A stretch of 64,000 nt of DNA, from contig NZ_CP047029.1 in the NCBI RefSeq assembly GCF_009796805.1, positions 2,592,001 to 2,656,000 on the forward strand, written 5' to 3'. This document shows, one piece after another, positions 53,385 through 62,909 of the stretch. Each line of letters opens with the position of its first letter. The stretch's first letter is position 1. Position numbers and translations under genes: made by a program. The notes under the pieces were generated by a model. That model was not told the DNA's origin. It saw only the letters and a list, made by a program, of their open reading frames with translations, and did not search any database. This DNA is from Algibacter sp. L1A34 (GTDB lineage: Bacteria; Bacteroidota; Bacteroidia; Flavobacteriales; Flavobacteriaceae).

Positions 53385-55067
53385 TTATCCGTTCATTGAG
53401 ACCAGGAATTCTTCGTTGTTTCTAGTTTGTTTAAAACGTTCGTTTATAAATTCCATGGCTTCTACAGGGTTCATGTCTGCTAGATATTTACGCATTACCC
53501 ACATACGTTGTATGGTGTTAGCATCGAGTAAAATATCGTCGCGACGTGTACTTGAAGATGTAAGATCGATAGCAGGGAAAATTCTACGATTAGATATTTT
53601 TCTATCCAATTGTAGTTCCATATTACCAGTTCCTTTAAATTCTTCGAAAATCACCTCGTCCATTTTAGAACCTGTTTCTGTAAGCGCAGTAGCAATAATG
53701 GTAAGCGAACCTCCATTTTCTATGTTACGAGCCGCACCAAAGAATCGTTTTGGTTTGTGTAAAGCATTAGCATCTACACCTCCACTTAATATTTTACCAG
53801 AAGCGGGTTGTACACTGTTATATGCACGTGCTAAACGTGTAATAGAATCTAAAAGAATCACGACATCGTGACCACATTCTACTAATCGTTTTGCTTTTTC
53901 AAGAACAATATTTGCAATTTTTACATGCTCGTGAGCTTCCTTATCAAAGGTAGAAGCAATAACTTCTCCACGTACATTACGTTGCATATCTGTAACCTCT
54001 TCAGGGCGTTCATCAATCAATAAAATCATTTGATAAACCTCAGGGTGGTTTGCTGCAATGGCATTTGCAACATCTTTAAGTAACATGGTTTTACCCGTTT
54101 TTGGTTGCGATACAATCATACCACGTTGTCCTTTACCTATAGGTGCAAATAAATCCATTATTCTAGTAGAAATCGTACTTTGACGCCCTGCTAAATTAAA
54201 TTTTTCTTGTGGAAATAAAGGTGTTAAATGTTCGAAAGCAACACGATCTCTAACCACATTTGGGTTTTGTCCGTTAATTTTGCTAACCTTAATTAAAGGG
54301 AAATATTTTTCACCTTCTTTTGGTGGGCGTACTTGTCCTAAAACGGTATCACCAACTTTTAAACCAAATAATCTAATTTGCGATTGCGATACATATATAT
54401 CATCTGGTGATGATAAATAGTTGTAATCTGATGAGCGCAAAAAGCCATACCCATCTTGCATAATATCTAAAACACCTTCACTCTCAATAATAGCATCAAA
54501 CTCAAAATCAGGGTCACGATAGCGATTTCTACTATCCTTATTCCCGTTACTCCCAGAATGTACGTTACCGTTTTTCTGATTTTTGTTATTTTGATCGCGT
54601 TTTGGTTGCGGCTTTGGCCTTGGGTTAGGCTTTGGTTTTGGCTGATTATCGTTTTTTCGCTCGTTTTGTGGACGAGGTCTTGGTTTAGGCTTATTTTCTG
54701 TTTTAGCCTCTACTTTATCTGTTTTCGGGGCTATATCTTTTTCAACTTTAGCTTCTTCCGCTTTTGGTTCGGCTATTTGTTTTGCTTCTTGTGGTTCCTC
54801 TGCAGGTATGTTAGCAGCCTTTGGAGCTGGCTTTTGTAAACGTTGTCTAGGTTTTCTAGGTTTCGGTTTGTCAGCTACAGTTTTTTCTGCAGGTTTAGCA
54901 GGAGCAACAACGGCATCTACTGCTTTTGGATCTGCGGCTTGTGTATCTAATATTTGATAAACTAAATCTAATTTTTTTAAAGAACGATACTTTGGAACGT
55001 TCAGTTTTTTTGCAATCTCCTGTAAGTCAGTGAGCTTTTTTTCTTTTAATTGTGAAATTTCAAACAT
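53385..55067 (-). CDS. rho: Transcription termination factor Rho
   Basis: Hexameric RNA helicase. It has 560 residues, longer than E. coli Rho (419). The extra length is a basic, proline-, lysine- and glutamate-rich insert at about 55-180 ([34 protein letters not shown]) between the Rho-N helix and the RNA-binding domain, typical of Bacteroidota. The RNA-binding fold has [18 protein letters not shown]. The ATPase has a P-loop around K326 (SQPKTGKTM), [13 protein letters not shown], the Q-loop [17 protein letters not shown] and the R-finger region. ATG start. The leader holds a 7-bp hairpin (AACAACC/GGTTGTT at 55145-55167). Confidence 0.96.
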   Translation of the reverse strand: MFEISQLKEKKLTDLQEIAKKLNVPKYRSLKKLDLVYQILDTQAADPKAVDAVVAPAKPAEKTVADKPKPRKPRQRLQKPAPKAANIPAEEPQEAKQIAEPKAEEAKVEKDIAPKTDKVEAKTENKPKPRPRPQNERKNDNQPKPKPNPRPKPQPKRDQNNKNQKNGNVHSGSNGNKDSRNRYRDPDFEFDAIIESEGVLDIMQDGYGFLRSSDYNYLSSPDDIYVSQSQIRLFGLKVGDTVLGQVRPPKEGEKYFPLIKVSKINGQNPNVVRDRVAFEHLTPLFPQEKFNLAGRQSTISTRIMDLFAPIGKGQRGMIVSQPKTGKTMLLKDVANAIAANHPEVYQMILLIDERPEEVTDMQRNVRGEVIASTFDKEAHEHVKIANIVLEKAKRLVECGHDVVILLDSITRLARAYNSVQPASGKILSGGVDANALHKPKRFFGAARNIENGGSLTIIATALTETGSKMDEVIFEEFKGTGNMELQLDRKISNRRIFPAIDLTSSSTRRDDILLDANTIQRMWVMRKYLADMNPVEAMEFINERFKQTRNNEEFLVSMNG

Positions 55068-55233
55068 TGATATATTTTGAATATTATATTTTGAATATAA
55101 AATTGAGTTTTTTTGAAAAAAATGAATTTTTATTCTGAAGAATTAACAACCTGTTATAGCGGTTGTTGAGAATTAATACTGCAATTATACGACTTTATTT
55201 TAATTTTTTAGCTTATTTTTTTAAAGAAACCGC

Positions 55234-55241
55234 TATTTTTG
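55234..55241 (+). promoter_or_regulatory. Putative -7 box before the DUF4293 gene
   Basis: TATTTTTG fits TAnnTTTG and lies 22 bases before the ATG. The -33 element is unclear. Confidence 0.4.
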
Positions 55242-55263
55242 TGATCTAGTTATTTAAAATAAT

Positions 55264-55674
55264 ATGTTACAACGTATACAAACAGTTTATTTATTAGTGT
55301 CGGCAGGAGTATCTGCTGGATTAATTTTTGTGTTCAATTTATGGACTACAAACGCTGGTGAAATAGTATTCGCCGAGGACGACATGTTGTATTTTGGACT
55401 CTTCTTAGGTTCAACTGTATTATCTTTAATATCTATACTAATGTTTAAAAATAGGCAACTTCAATTTGTTTTGGGGAGGCTTAACATCATATCAAACTTT
55501 ATTTTATTAGGATTTTTTGTGTATCAATTACTAAAGGTATCTGGAGAGACGGCGGTTTCTGAGAAAGGTATTGGGATGCTTCTCCCTCTTGTTTCTATCG
55601 TGTTGTTGGCATTAGCCAATAAGGCCATCAAGAAAGATGAAGATCTCGTAAAATCTGTAGATCGATTACGATAA
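55264..55674 (+). CDS. DUF4293 membrane protein
   Basis: A protein of 136 residues with four hydrophobic segments (about 5-24, 41-60, 70-87 and 103-119) and the N-terminus MLQRIQTVYLLV, characteristic of DUF4293. The charged C-terminal tail (KAIKKDEDLVKSVDRLR) is cytoplasmic. The function is unknown. It is divergent from rho and in Bacteroidota is often found beside it. Confidence 0.87.
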   Translation: MLQRIQTVYLLVSAGVSAGLIFVFNLWTTNAGEIVFAEDDMLYFGLFLGSTVLSLISILMFKNRQLQFVLGRLNIISNFILLGFFVYQLLKVSGETAVSEKGIGMLLPLVSIVLLALANKAIKKDEDLVKSVDRLR

Positions 55675-55703
55675 ACCTAACATCTTAGTAGTATTAGTGC
55701 GTT

Positions 55704-55738
55704 AAAACTCCGAAGTGAAAACTTTGGAGTTTTTTGTT
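55704..55738 (+). terminator. Terminator after the DUF4293 gene
   Basis: AAAACTCCGAAG pairs with CTTTGGAGTTTT (one G-U pair) around a six-base loop, then T6. Confidence 0.85.
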
Positions 55739-55741
55739 TTT

Positions 55742-55848
55742 GGGCGTTACCCGAAAAGGGTCGGGCTTTCCGCTACAAGTCCTCGCACTTCCTTCGTCAG
55801 GCTGTGGGCTTTTCACTACAATCCCTAACGCGCTCATCCGCGAAAGCG
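55742..55848 (-). repeat. GC-rich intergenic repeat, copy 2 (inverted)
   Basis: On the minus strand it reads GCGTTAGGGATTGTAGTG near its start and ends CCGACCC then GGGTAACGCCC. It holds an internal tandem motif, TTGTAGTGAAAAGCCC and TTGTAGCGGAAAGCCC. It is the inverted partner of 53235-53322. Confidence 0.82.
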
Positions 55849-55872
55849 ATTTTTTATTATTTAAGTTATAGG

Positions 55873-56364
55873 TTACTTTGCAAATTCCACAACCTCTAAA
55901 TTATCAATTTTTTTTCCATCAATAGTAAACCGTAGCATAGTTCTAACTTTATGGAAGCCATGTTTTCCAATCGCTCCAGGGTTCATATGTAAAATATTTA
56001 ATTTTTTATCGGGCATTACTTTTAAAATATGCGAATGCCCAGAAATAAATATTTTTGGTGGATTTTTTCTTATTTCCTCAATAACTCTCAAGTTATATTT
56101 TGGTGGGTAGCCACCAATATGCGTAATCCAAACATCAACCTCTTCACACATAAAACGATTATGTTCTGGAAACTCTCCACGTATTTTAGCATCATCAATA
56201 TTGCCATAAACACCTCTTAAAGGTTTTAATTCCTTTATAGCATCGGTTACTTTTAAATCGCCAATATCTCCGGCATGCCAAACTTCATCGGCTTGTTTTA
56301 CATATTTTAAAACATCATCATCTATATAACTATGGGTATCCGAAAGGAGTAATATCTTTTTCAT
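55873..56364 (-). CDS. YfcE/MJ0936-type metallophosphodiesterase
   Basis: Calcineurin-like phosphoesterase of 163 residues. The five metal-binding motifs are all present: LLSDTHSY, HAGDIGD, YGNID, ITHIGG and SGHSHI. The family hydrolyses simple phosphodiesters, with biological substrate unknown. Cytoplasmic, normal length. It follows the repeat copy 2 region and is divergent from truA. Confidence 0.9.
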   Translation of the reverse strand: MKKILLLSDTHSYIDDDVLKYVKQADEVWHAGDIGDLKVTDAIKELKPLRGVYGNIDDAKIRGEFPEHNRFMCEEVDVWITHIGGYPPKYNLRVIEEIRKNPPKIFISGHSHILKVMPDKKLNILHMNPGAIGKHGFHKVRTMLRFTIDGKKIDNLEVVEFAK

Positions 56365-56421
56365 TAATTTTTTTTAATATATAATTAAGATTCGAGTATT
56401 CACAAGAACCTTAAAACTGAC

Positions 56422-56429
56422 TATATTTG
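56422..56429 (+). promoter_or_regulatory. Putative -7 box before truA
   Basis: Perfect TATATTTG, 27 bases before the TTG start. No clear -33. Confidence 0.5.
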
Positions 56430-56456
56430 TTCTTTCAACAAAAGTATTAAAACAAA

Positions 56457-57200
56457 TTGCGATATTTTATAGAACTTTCATATAACGGTGCTGCTTATCA
56501 TGGTTGGCAAATTCAGCCAGATGCTATTTCTATCCAAGAAGTTTTAGAAAAATCTTTATCTCTTTTATTGAATACACCAATTTCTATTATGGGTGCAGGC
56601 CGCACAGATACAGGGGTGCATGCTAAACAAATGTTTGCTCATTTTGATTTTGAAGGTATTCTAGATGAAGTTAATTTGGCTTTTAGACTTAATTCTTTTT
56701 TACCTCAAGATGTCGCCATTCATGATGTTTTTAAAGTAAAAAAGGATGCACATACGCGTTTCAATGCTGTTAGCAGAACGTATTTGTATCGTGTTGCTTT
56801 GCAAAAAGATGTATTTAGCGCCAACGATGCTTATTATGTAAAGCAAAAGTTAGATATTGAAAAAATGAAAGAAGCCGCTAAAATATTGTTGGATTACAAC
56901 GATTTTCAGTGTTTTTCTAAAACTAAAACGAATGTAAAAACCTATTTGTGCAACATCATGAAAGCCGAATGGACTTTGGTAGATGGCGAATTGCATTTTA
57001 TCATTAAAGCCGATCGTTTTTTACGAAATATGGTTCGAGCTATAGTTGGTACCATTATAAATATTGGTTTAGATAAAATCTCGGTAGAAGATTTACACCG
57101 TATTATAGAATCTAAAAATAGGAGTAAAGCCGGTTTTTCTGTTCCTGCACACGGCCTATATTTAATTGAAGTAGAATATCCAGAAGATATAAAAATATAA
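56457..57200 (+). CDS. truA: tRNA pseudouridine(38-40) synthase TruA
   Basis: Makes pseudouridine at positions 38-40 of the tRNA anticodon arm. It has 247 residues, beginning RYFIELSYNGAAYHGWQ after a TTG start, which is the only sensible start. The catalytic aspartate is D51 in GAGRTDTGVHA, and FLRNMVRAIVGTI and GFSVPAHGLYL are also typical. The stop is directly followed by the ATG of the ABC exporter gene, so the two are one transcript. Confidence 0.95.
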   Translation: MRYFIELSYNGAAYHGWQIQPDAISIQEVLEKSLSLLLNTPISIMGAGRTDTGVHAKQMFAHFDFEGILDEVNLAFRLNSFLPQDVAIHDVFKVKKDAHTRFNAVSRTYLYRVALQKDVFSANDAYYVKQKLDIEKMKEAAKILLDYNDFQCFSKTKTNVKTYLCNIMKAEWTLVDGELHFIIKADRFLRNMVRAIVGTIINIGLDKISVEDLHRIIESKNRSKAGFSVPAHGLYLIEVEYPEDIKI

Positions 57201-58970
57201 ATGAGTAAACCCAAAGAAAAAATATTTGATGTTAACCTTTTTAAAAGGTTATTTACCTATATAAAACCATATAATTTGGTGTTTGTATGCTTACTAGTTA
57301 TGGTTGTTTTATCTGCAGTGCTTAGTGCAGCAACACCTTATTTAACTAAGTATGCCATAGATAATAGTATTGCGGTAAAACTAGCCGACGATTTTATGTT
57401 TTATGTTATAATTATGCTGGTTGTTTTAATCCTTCAAACGGTTGTTCAGCTTGCATTTATTTATTACGCTGCGTGGTTAGGTCAGAATTTAGTGAAAGAT
57501 GTGCGAACTAAACTATTCAATCATTTATTGCGTTTTAAAATGAAGTATTACGATAATTCTTCGGTTGGGGTGCTTATTACAAGGTCGGTTACCGATATGG
57601 AACGTATTGCCGATATCTTCGGGCAAGGTTTGTTTATGATTGTAAAAGATTTGCTAACCATGCTAGTTGTTTTCTGTGTTATGGTTTCAATAAACGTGAA
57701 ATTAAGCCTTATTGTTTTCATCATGCTTCCTTTGTTATTATATGCTACACGTGTTTTTCAAAAAGTAATGAAAAAGGCTTTTGAAGAAGTTCGAACCGAA
57801 GTTTCTAACTTAAATTCCTTTGTTCAAGAGCGGTTAACAGGAATGAAGATTCTTCAGCTTTTCACGCGTGAAGATACCGAGTTCAAAAAGTTTAAAGCCA
57901 TAAACGAGCGTCATAAAAAAGGATGGTTAAAAACCGTTTGGTATAACTCTATATTTTTCCCATTGGCAGATTTATCTGGTTCTATAGCAATGGGGTTAGT
58001 AGCATGGTATGGTGGCTTGCGTGTGGTTTTAGAGGCTAGTGATGTTTCGCAAGGTGATTTAATAGCCTTTATTATGTTTATTCCAATGTTGTTTAGACCA
58101 TTACGCCAAATTGCGGATAAGTTTAATACGCTACAAATGGGTATGGTTGCTGCAAACCGCGTGTTTAAAGTATTAGATACTACTTCACAAATTGATGATC
58201 ATGGTACACATATAGCCGAAGCGTTTAAAGGTAATATTAAGTTTGAAAACGTGTTTTTTAATTATGTTGAAGATGAAGCCGTACTAAAAGGTATTTCATT
58301 CGATGTAAAATCTGGAGATACCGTCGCTATTGTTGGAGCAACAGGAGCAGGGAAATCGACTATTATAAACTTGCTGAATCGTTTTTATGAAATTAAAGAC
58401 GGCGTTATCTCTGTCGACGGTATAAATATAAAGGATGTAACCTTAGAATCTCTTCGAACTCAAATTGCTGTAGTTTTGCAAGATGTGTTTTTGTTTGCCG
58501 ATACTATTTTAAATAATATCACTTTAAATAATCTAGAAATTACAGAAGAGCAAGTCCATCAAGCGGCTAAAGATATCGGTATTCATGATTTTATTATGTC
58601 TTTACCAAATGGCTATCATTATAACGTAAAAGAACGCGGTGTGATGCTTTCTTCTGGTCAACGTCAGCTTATTTCATTTTTACGTGCGTATGTCACTAAT
58701 CCAAGTATTTTGGTTTTAGATGAAGCAACGTCGTCTGTCGATTCTTATTCAGAACAACTTATTCAAAATGCAACCGATAAGATCACTAAAGGAAGAACTT
58801 CAATTGTAATTGCCCATCGCTTAGCAACCGTTAAAAAGGCTGATAAAATTATTGTAATGGACGCTGGTAAAATTGTTGAGCAAGGCACGCACGCGGAACT
58901 TCTTAAAAAAGAAAATGGTTATTACAGGAACCTATATGAAGTTCAGTTTTTAAAGCAGGATGTGGCTTAA
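57201..58970 (+). CDS. ABC transporter, fused membrane and ATPase domains (exporter type)
   Basis: Half-size exporter of 589 residues. The six-helix membrane domain (about 1-330) precedes the ATPase with Walker A GATGAGKST and Walker B VLDEATSSVD. The signature reads LSSGQRQL, with serine instead of the first glycine, a common variant in MdlB/LmrA-like exporters. It directly follows truA with no gap. The cargo is unknown; it is not a close copy of the exporter at 31 kb. Confidence 0.9.
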   Translation: MSKPKEKIFDVNLFKRLFTYIKPYNLVFVCLLVMVVLSAVLSAATPYLTKYAIDNSIAVKLADDFMFYVIIMLVVLILQTVVQLAFIYYAAWLGQNLVKDVRTKLFNHLLRFKMKYYDNSSVGVLITRSVTDMERIADIFGQGLFMIVKDLLTMLVVFCVMVSINVKLSLIVFIMLPLLLYATRVFQKVMKKAFEEVRTEVSNLNSFVQERLTGMKILQLFTREDTEFKKFKAINERHKKGWLKTVWYNSIFFPLADLSGSIAMGLVAWYGGLRVVLEASDVSQGDLIAFIMFIPMLFRPLRQIADKFNTLQMGMVAANRVFKVLDTTSQIDDHGTHIAEAFKGNIKFENVFFNYVEDEAVLKGISFDVKSGDTVAIVGATGAGKSTIINLLNRFYEIKDGVISVDGINIKDVTLESLRTQIAVVLQDVFLFADTILNNITLNNLEITEEQVHQAAKDIGIHDFIMSLPNGYHYNVKERGVMLSSGQRQLISFLRAYVTNPSILVLDEATSSVDSYSEQLIQNATDKITKGRTSIVIAHRLATVKKADKIIVMDAGKIVEQGTHAELLKKENGYYRNLYEVQFLKQDVA

Positions 58971-58998
58971 TCTTTATTAGTTGATATTGTTTAGCTTA

Positions 58999-59754
58999 CT
59001 AATTTTTTAGATAAAAAGCTGCGTAAAGTATGCCGAAAATTAATGCTATAATCATCGGAAAAAGGAAACTTATTACGGTGTATAAAATAGTTCTCAATAT
59101 AGTCGATTTCCACGAAAACTCATATAACTTTTTGTAAACATAAGCCATATAAAACAAGGCTGGAATAGAAATTAATTGCGATGCGTTGTAGAAGTTTAAT
59201 CCAAAAGGTAAGGTTATTAAAATAATGAAAAATGATATAATAAACCAGTGTGCCGAAGTATAGGTTATAATCACGAAATGTTCTGCAATATTATACTTTT
59301 TCGACTTTTTAAATACAAATCTTGAGATTAGGGAATATACAGGAATAGACACCAAAGTAATAACACTTTGATATTCTGTAATGAAATCCATAACACTGCT
59401 AATATCGAAACCTTCTGGTTGTTCAAGTCCTGCGCTGTATTGTAATAGTTCTGGGAAGAATTTCTTCAGAATAAAAAACTGAAGTCCCATAAGAGTTATC
59501 GATAACCCTAAATAAGAAATGACATTTACATATGTTTTTCTGAAGCCGTTAATATAGCTGTCAATAACCAAATCAGGCTTTCTAAATAAATCTATAAAAG
59601 TTTTAAAAAGCTTATTATCAATACTTAAAAACTGATTAAAAAAATCTACTATAAACGATTTTACAGTAAGTCGTTTAAAAGTTGTTTTTTCGCCACAAGC
59701 ATTGCAGAATATACTTTCTGTAGAAATTAAATGGTTACAATTTCTACATTCCAT
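58999..59754 (-). CDS. DUF3667 membrane protein with zinc ribbon
   Basis: A protein of 251 residues. An N-terminal zinc ribbon (C3, C6, C18, C21 in CRNCNHLISTESIFCNACGE) is followed by a soluble stretch with FLSIDNKLFKTFIDLFRKP and about five membrane helices. This is the DUF3667 layout, widespread in Bacteroidota; function unknown. Its start is one base beyond the cdaA stop, so it is translated with it and could be connected to c-di-AMP signalling (inference from position). Confidence 0.82.
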   Translation of the reverse strand: MECRNCNHLISTESIFCNACGEKTTFKRLTVKSFIVDFFNQFLSIDNKLFKTFIDLFRKPDLVIDSYINGFRKTYVNVISYLGLSITLMGLQFFILKKFFPELLQYSAGLEQPEGFDISSVMDFITEYQSVITLVSIPVYSLISRFVFKKSKKYNIAEHFVIITYTSAHWFIISFFIILITLPFGLNFYNASQLISIPALFYMAYVYKKLYEFSWKSTILRTILYTVISFLFPMIIALIFGILYAAFYLKN

Positions 59755-59755
59755 A

Positions 59756-60541
59756 TTAAGCTAGATCTTTTTTAATAATAGCACTAAGTTCATTATTATC
59801 TTTATAAACAACAAATTCACCATCTTTAAAATAAGAAATATGTCCGGTTTCTTCACTTACAGCAAGAGCTAAAGCATCGGTTTTTTCGGTAACTCCAATA
59901 GCAGCTCTATGACGTAGTCCGAAGCGTTGAGGAATATTTTTCTCATTATTTACAGGAAGAATAACTCGTGTCGCTTTTACGATATTATCATTTATAATAA
60001 TGGCTCCATCGTGTAATGGGCTATTTTTAAAAAAGATACTTTCTATAATAGGTTGAGTTACTTTTATATTCATTTCATCTCCCGAAGCAGCAATGAAATC
60101 TAAATTATTGCTGCGTTCAAAAACAATTAAGGCGCCAGTTTTAGACATTGCCATTTTGTTACAAGCAGACAGTATAACATCAACATCTGTAGTGGTATTT
60201 GTTTCTGTTTTTAAGAATTTAAATTGTTGTAAAAATTTACGTCGACCATTAAAATTGGTAGAACCTACCATTAATAAAAATTTCCTTATTTCTGGCTGAA
60301 AGACGACAATTAAAGCAATAATTCCCACTTTCATAAAGCCGCCAAAAATACCATTAAGTAATTCCATTTGAAGGAATTCGGTAAGTTTCCAAACAAAATA
60401 AATGATAATAATTCCTATAAAAATATTGATGGCAACCGTGCCTCGTGTTAATTTATAAACGTAGTAGAGTAGCACTGCTACCAGAATTACATCAATAATA
60501 TCAACAATTTTAAAGTTTAAGAGGTCATTAAAAATTTCCAA
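59756..60541 (-). CDS. cdaA: Diadenylate cyclase CdaA
   Basis: Makes cyclic di-AMP from two ATP. It has 261 residues, with three N-terminal membrane helices (about 15-33, 38-55 and 60-80) and a DAC domain at about 100-255. The catalytic motifs are HDGAIIIND and RHRAAIGVTE, equivalent to the DGA and RHR motifs of DisA/CdaA. It lies in a minus-strand operon with folP and a lipoprotein gene upstream. No CdaR or GlmM gene is nearby, unlike in Firmicutes. Confidence 0.93.
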   Translation of the reverse strand: MEIFNDLLNFKIVDIIDVILVAVLLYYVYKLTRGTVAINIFIGIIIIYFVWKLTEFLQMELLNGIFGGFMKVGIIALIVVFQPEIRKFLLMVGSTNFNGRRKFLQQFKFLKTETNTTTDVDVILSACNKMAMSKTGALIVFERSNNLDFIAASGDEMNIKVTQPIIESIFFKNSPLHDGAIIINDNIVKATRVILPVNNEKNIPQRFGLRHRAAIGVTEKTDALALAVSEETGHISYFKDGEFVVYKDNNELSAIIKKDLA

Positions 60542-60577
60542 TGGTAAAAGTGTTTTTGTAAATTTAGTAAATTAGAG

Positions 60578-61258
60578 TTAATTAAAAATAAATTCGTTGT
60601 TCGATATTTTAGTTTCTGTTAAATCTGCTTTTTCAATTAATGATTTATATGAAATATAATCTTGGAAATTCAAGGTTTCATCAAAATTTAAAAAGATAAT
60701 TCCGTTTAAGGTATCGAGTTTTTTTAAGTTTATTAACAAGTTTTCTTTGGTTGAATTTGAAATATTAGATTTTAAGACACCATTCACAATTGTGATTTTG
60801 TTGTTTTTATCAAAATTTATGGTAATGGAATTCTGCGAGTCATTTATATTTGAAAGCTTCGATAAATAATTGGCACTTGTTTCTTCATGATAAACCGTTT
60901 CGGTAAACTCTATGAAACCTAAATTCTTTCGGCTTGTATCATTACAAGTATAATAGTTTTTTATACCTTCTTTTTTATGACCAGCACGTTTCTTTTTATT
61001 CTGAAGAAATTTTATCTGCGGAATAACTAATTTCAATGTTAAGCGTTTATCAACATTTACGAGCCAATTGGTTGTGCTAATTAGGTTTTGTCTATTTAAT
61101 TCAATACTATCTTTTTCTAAATCATAAAAAAGATAGGCGGGAGAAATATCATCGATATCCGTGATTTTAGAATGATTAATTTCTGGTAACTGCAGTACTT
61201 TTTCATTTCCACAGGAAAAAAAACAAAATGTTATAAAAAGGATAAGTATATGTTTCAT
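60578..61258 (-). CDS. Lipoprotein of unknown function
   Basis: A protein of about 226 residues with a clear lipoprotein signal (FITFCFFSCGNEK). The body has no motif I recognise. It contains a lysine-rich segment (KFLQNKKKRAGHKKEGIKNY, about 100-120) and an NxTINFDKNNKITIVNG-type beta region. ATG at 61258 is preferred; an ATG at 61267 would overlap folP by eight bases and add three residues. It sits between folP and cdaA and is probably co-transcribed with them. Confidence 0.7.
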   Translation of the reverse strand: MKHILILFITFCFFSCGNEKVLQLPEINHSKITDIDDISPAYLFYDLEKDSIELNRQNLISTTNWLVNVDKRLTLKLVIPQIKFLQNKKKRAGHKKEGIKNYYTCNDTSRKNLGFIEFTETVYHEETSANYLSKLSNINDSQNSITINFDKNNKITIVNGVLKSNISNSTKENLLINLKKLDTLNGIIFLNFDETLNFQDYISYKSLIEKADLTETKISNNEFIFN

Positions 61259-61259
61259 T

Positions 61260-62084
61260 TTAAGCATTCAAAGATTTAATAAGTTTAATAGTTTCCATAG
61301 CTTCCTTTACATCATGAACACGTAAAATAGAGGCGTTTTTTTGTAAAGCGACTGTATTTAAAACAGAAGTGCCATTTAAGGCTTCTTTAGCTGTATTATT
61401 CAGTGTTTTGTAAATCATAGATTTTCTAGATACACCAACAAGCAAAGGTTTTTCTAACATGTTGAATAATTCTAATTTATTCAATAATTCAAAATTTTGT
61501 TCCAAAGTTTTAGCAAAACCAAAACCAGGATCTACTATAACATCAACAATACCTAGTTGTTTTGTAGTCGCTAATCGTTCAGAAAAATAGAATAAAATAT
61601 CTTTTATCAAATTATCATAATTGGTTTGTTTTTGCATGGTTTGTGGTGTGCCGCGCATATGCATCATAATATATGGCACATGTAAATTAGCAACTGTTTG
61701 CAACATATTGTTATCTAGCATTCCTGCTGAAATATCGTTGATTATTGCTGCACCAGCTTCAATAGATTGTTTAGCAACTTCACTTCTAAAGGTGTCAATG
61801 GAAATTAAGGTTTCTGGGAATTCATTCAAAAGAAGACCTACAATTGGTAAAATACGTTTTAACTCTTCTTTTTCACTAACATGGTCGGCATTTGGGCGAG
61901 AACTGTAAGCGCCAATGTCGATAAAAGTTGCACCTTCAGAAAGCATTTTTTCGGCATGTTTCAGTATAGATTTTTCATTTTTATGCTGTCCGCCATCGTA
62001 AAAAGAGTCGGGTGTTAAATTCAAAATACCCATCACTTTTGGCGATGATAAATCAATAAGTGTTCCTTTGCAATTAATGGTCAT
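61260..62084 (-). CDS. folP: Dihydropteroate synthase
   Basis: Condenses p-aminobenzoate with dihydropterin pyrophosphate in folate synthesis, the target of sulfonamides. It has 274 residues. TIM-barrel motifs are GILNLTPDSFYDGG (about 20-33), FIDIGAYSSRP, the loop IIMMHMRGTPQTMQ, VDPGFGFAKT and VGVSRKSMI. It is first in the folP/lipoprotein/cdaA/DUF3667 unit, with a good promoter upstream. Confidence 0.95.
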   Translation of the reverse strand: MTINCKGTLIDLSSPKVMGILNLTPDSFYDGGQHKNEKSILKHAEKMLSEGATFIDIGAYSSRPNADHVSEKEELKRILPIVGLLLNEFPETLISIDTFRSEVAKQSIEAGAAIINDISAGMLDNNMLQTVANLHVPYIMMHMRGTPQTMQKQTNYDNLIKDILFYFSERLATTKQLGIVDVIVDPGFGFAKTLEQNFELLNKLELFNMLEKPLLVGVSRKSMIYKTLNNTAKEALNGTSVLNTVALQKNASILRVHDVKEAMETIKLIKSLNA

Positions 62085-62121
62085 AACTTGTTATAATCTC
62101 AATATTTTCGATATTAAATAT

Positions 62122-62152
62122 CAAACGTAAAACTTTAAAATTGTAACGTCAA
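62122..62152 (-). promoter_or_regulatory. Promoter of the folP-cdaA operon
   Basis: On the minus strand: TTG at 62152-62150, 20 bases, TACGTTTG at 62129-62122. It matches TTG-N19/20-TAnnTTTG and lies 37 bases before the folP ATG. Confidence 0.65.
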
Positions 62153-62219
62153 ACTTCCTCCTGAAAACTTTTGAATTTTGAACAATTTAAGCGAAATTTA
62201 CACAAAATATAATTGATAC

Positions 62220-62762
62220 ATGCCAGATACTTCAAAACAATATGATGCCGTCATAAATACTTGTAAAAGTTTATTTATAAAAAAAATGAGCGATTACGGT
62301 AGTGCATGGCGCATATTACGTTTGCCTTCTTTAACCGATCAGATTTTTATTAAAGCACAACGTATTCGAAGTTTGCAGCAAAATGATGTTAGAAAGGTGG
62401 ATGAAGGTGAGGTTAGTGAGTTTATTGGTATAATAAACTACTCGATTATGGCTCTTATTCAATTAGAACTAGGTGTAGTTGAGCAACCAGACTTATCTAC
62501 AGAGGCGGCAACCGAATTGTACGAAAAGCATATTTCCATAACAAAAACTTTAATGGAAAATAAAAACCATGATTATGGGGAAGCTTGGCGAGATATGCGT
62601 GTGAGTAGTTTAACAGATTTAATTTTGCAGAAATTACTTCGTGTAAAACAAATTGAAGATAATAAAGGGAAGACTTTGGTTAGTGAGGGTATTGATGCTA
62701 ATTATCAAGATATGATTAATTACGCCATTTTTGCGATGATTCATATAAATCAAGGAGAATAA
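62220..62762 (+). CDS. DUF1599 protein (two tandem repeats)
   Basis: A protein of 180 residues made of two homologous halves. Residues about 8-95 have LFIKKMSDYGSAWRILRLPSLTDQI and IGIINYSIMALIQLELG. Residues about 98-180 have LMENKNHDYGEAWRDMRVSSLTDLI and QDMINYAIFAMIHINQG. This is the DUF1599 family, suggested elsewhere to be nucleotide-modification associated; no activity can be assigned here. It is divergent from folP and precedes the DoxX-like gene. Confidence 0.88.
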   Translation: MPDTSKQYDAVINTCKSLFIKKMSDYGSAWRILRLPSLTDQIFIKAQRIRSLQQNDVRKVDEGEVSEFIGIINYSIMALIQLELGVVEQPDLSTEAATELYEKHISITKTLMENKNHDYGEAWRDMRVSSLTDLILQKLLRVKQIEDNKGKTLVSEGIDANYQDMINYAIFAMIHINQGE

Positions 62763-62909
62763 ATTTAAAAGAAAAATAAATTATTAAGTCTCGAGCTAAG
62801 ACAATCTAAAGCTTAGAAGATAATTTTAATTCAATTAGAATAAAAAACAGTAAACACATAAAATCACTTTATCAAGGTGTATTATGTGAACCTTAAAATT
62901 GTAGTAAGC

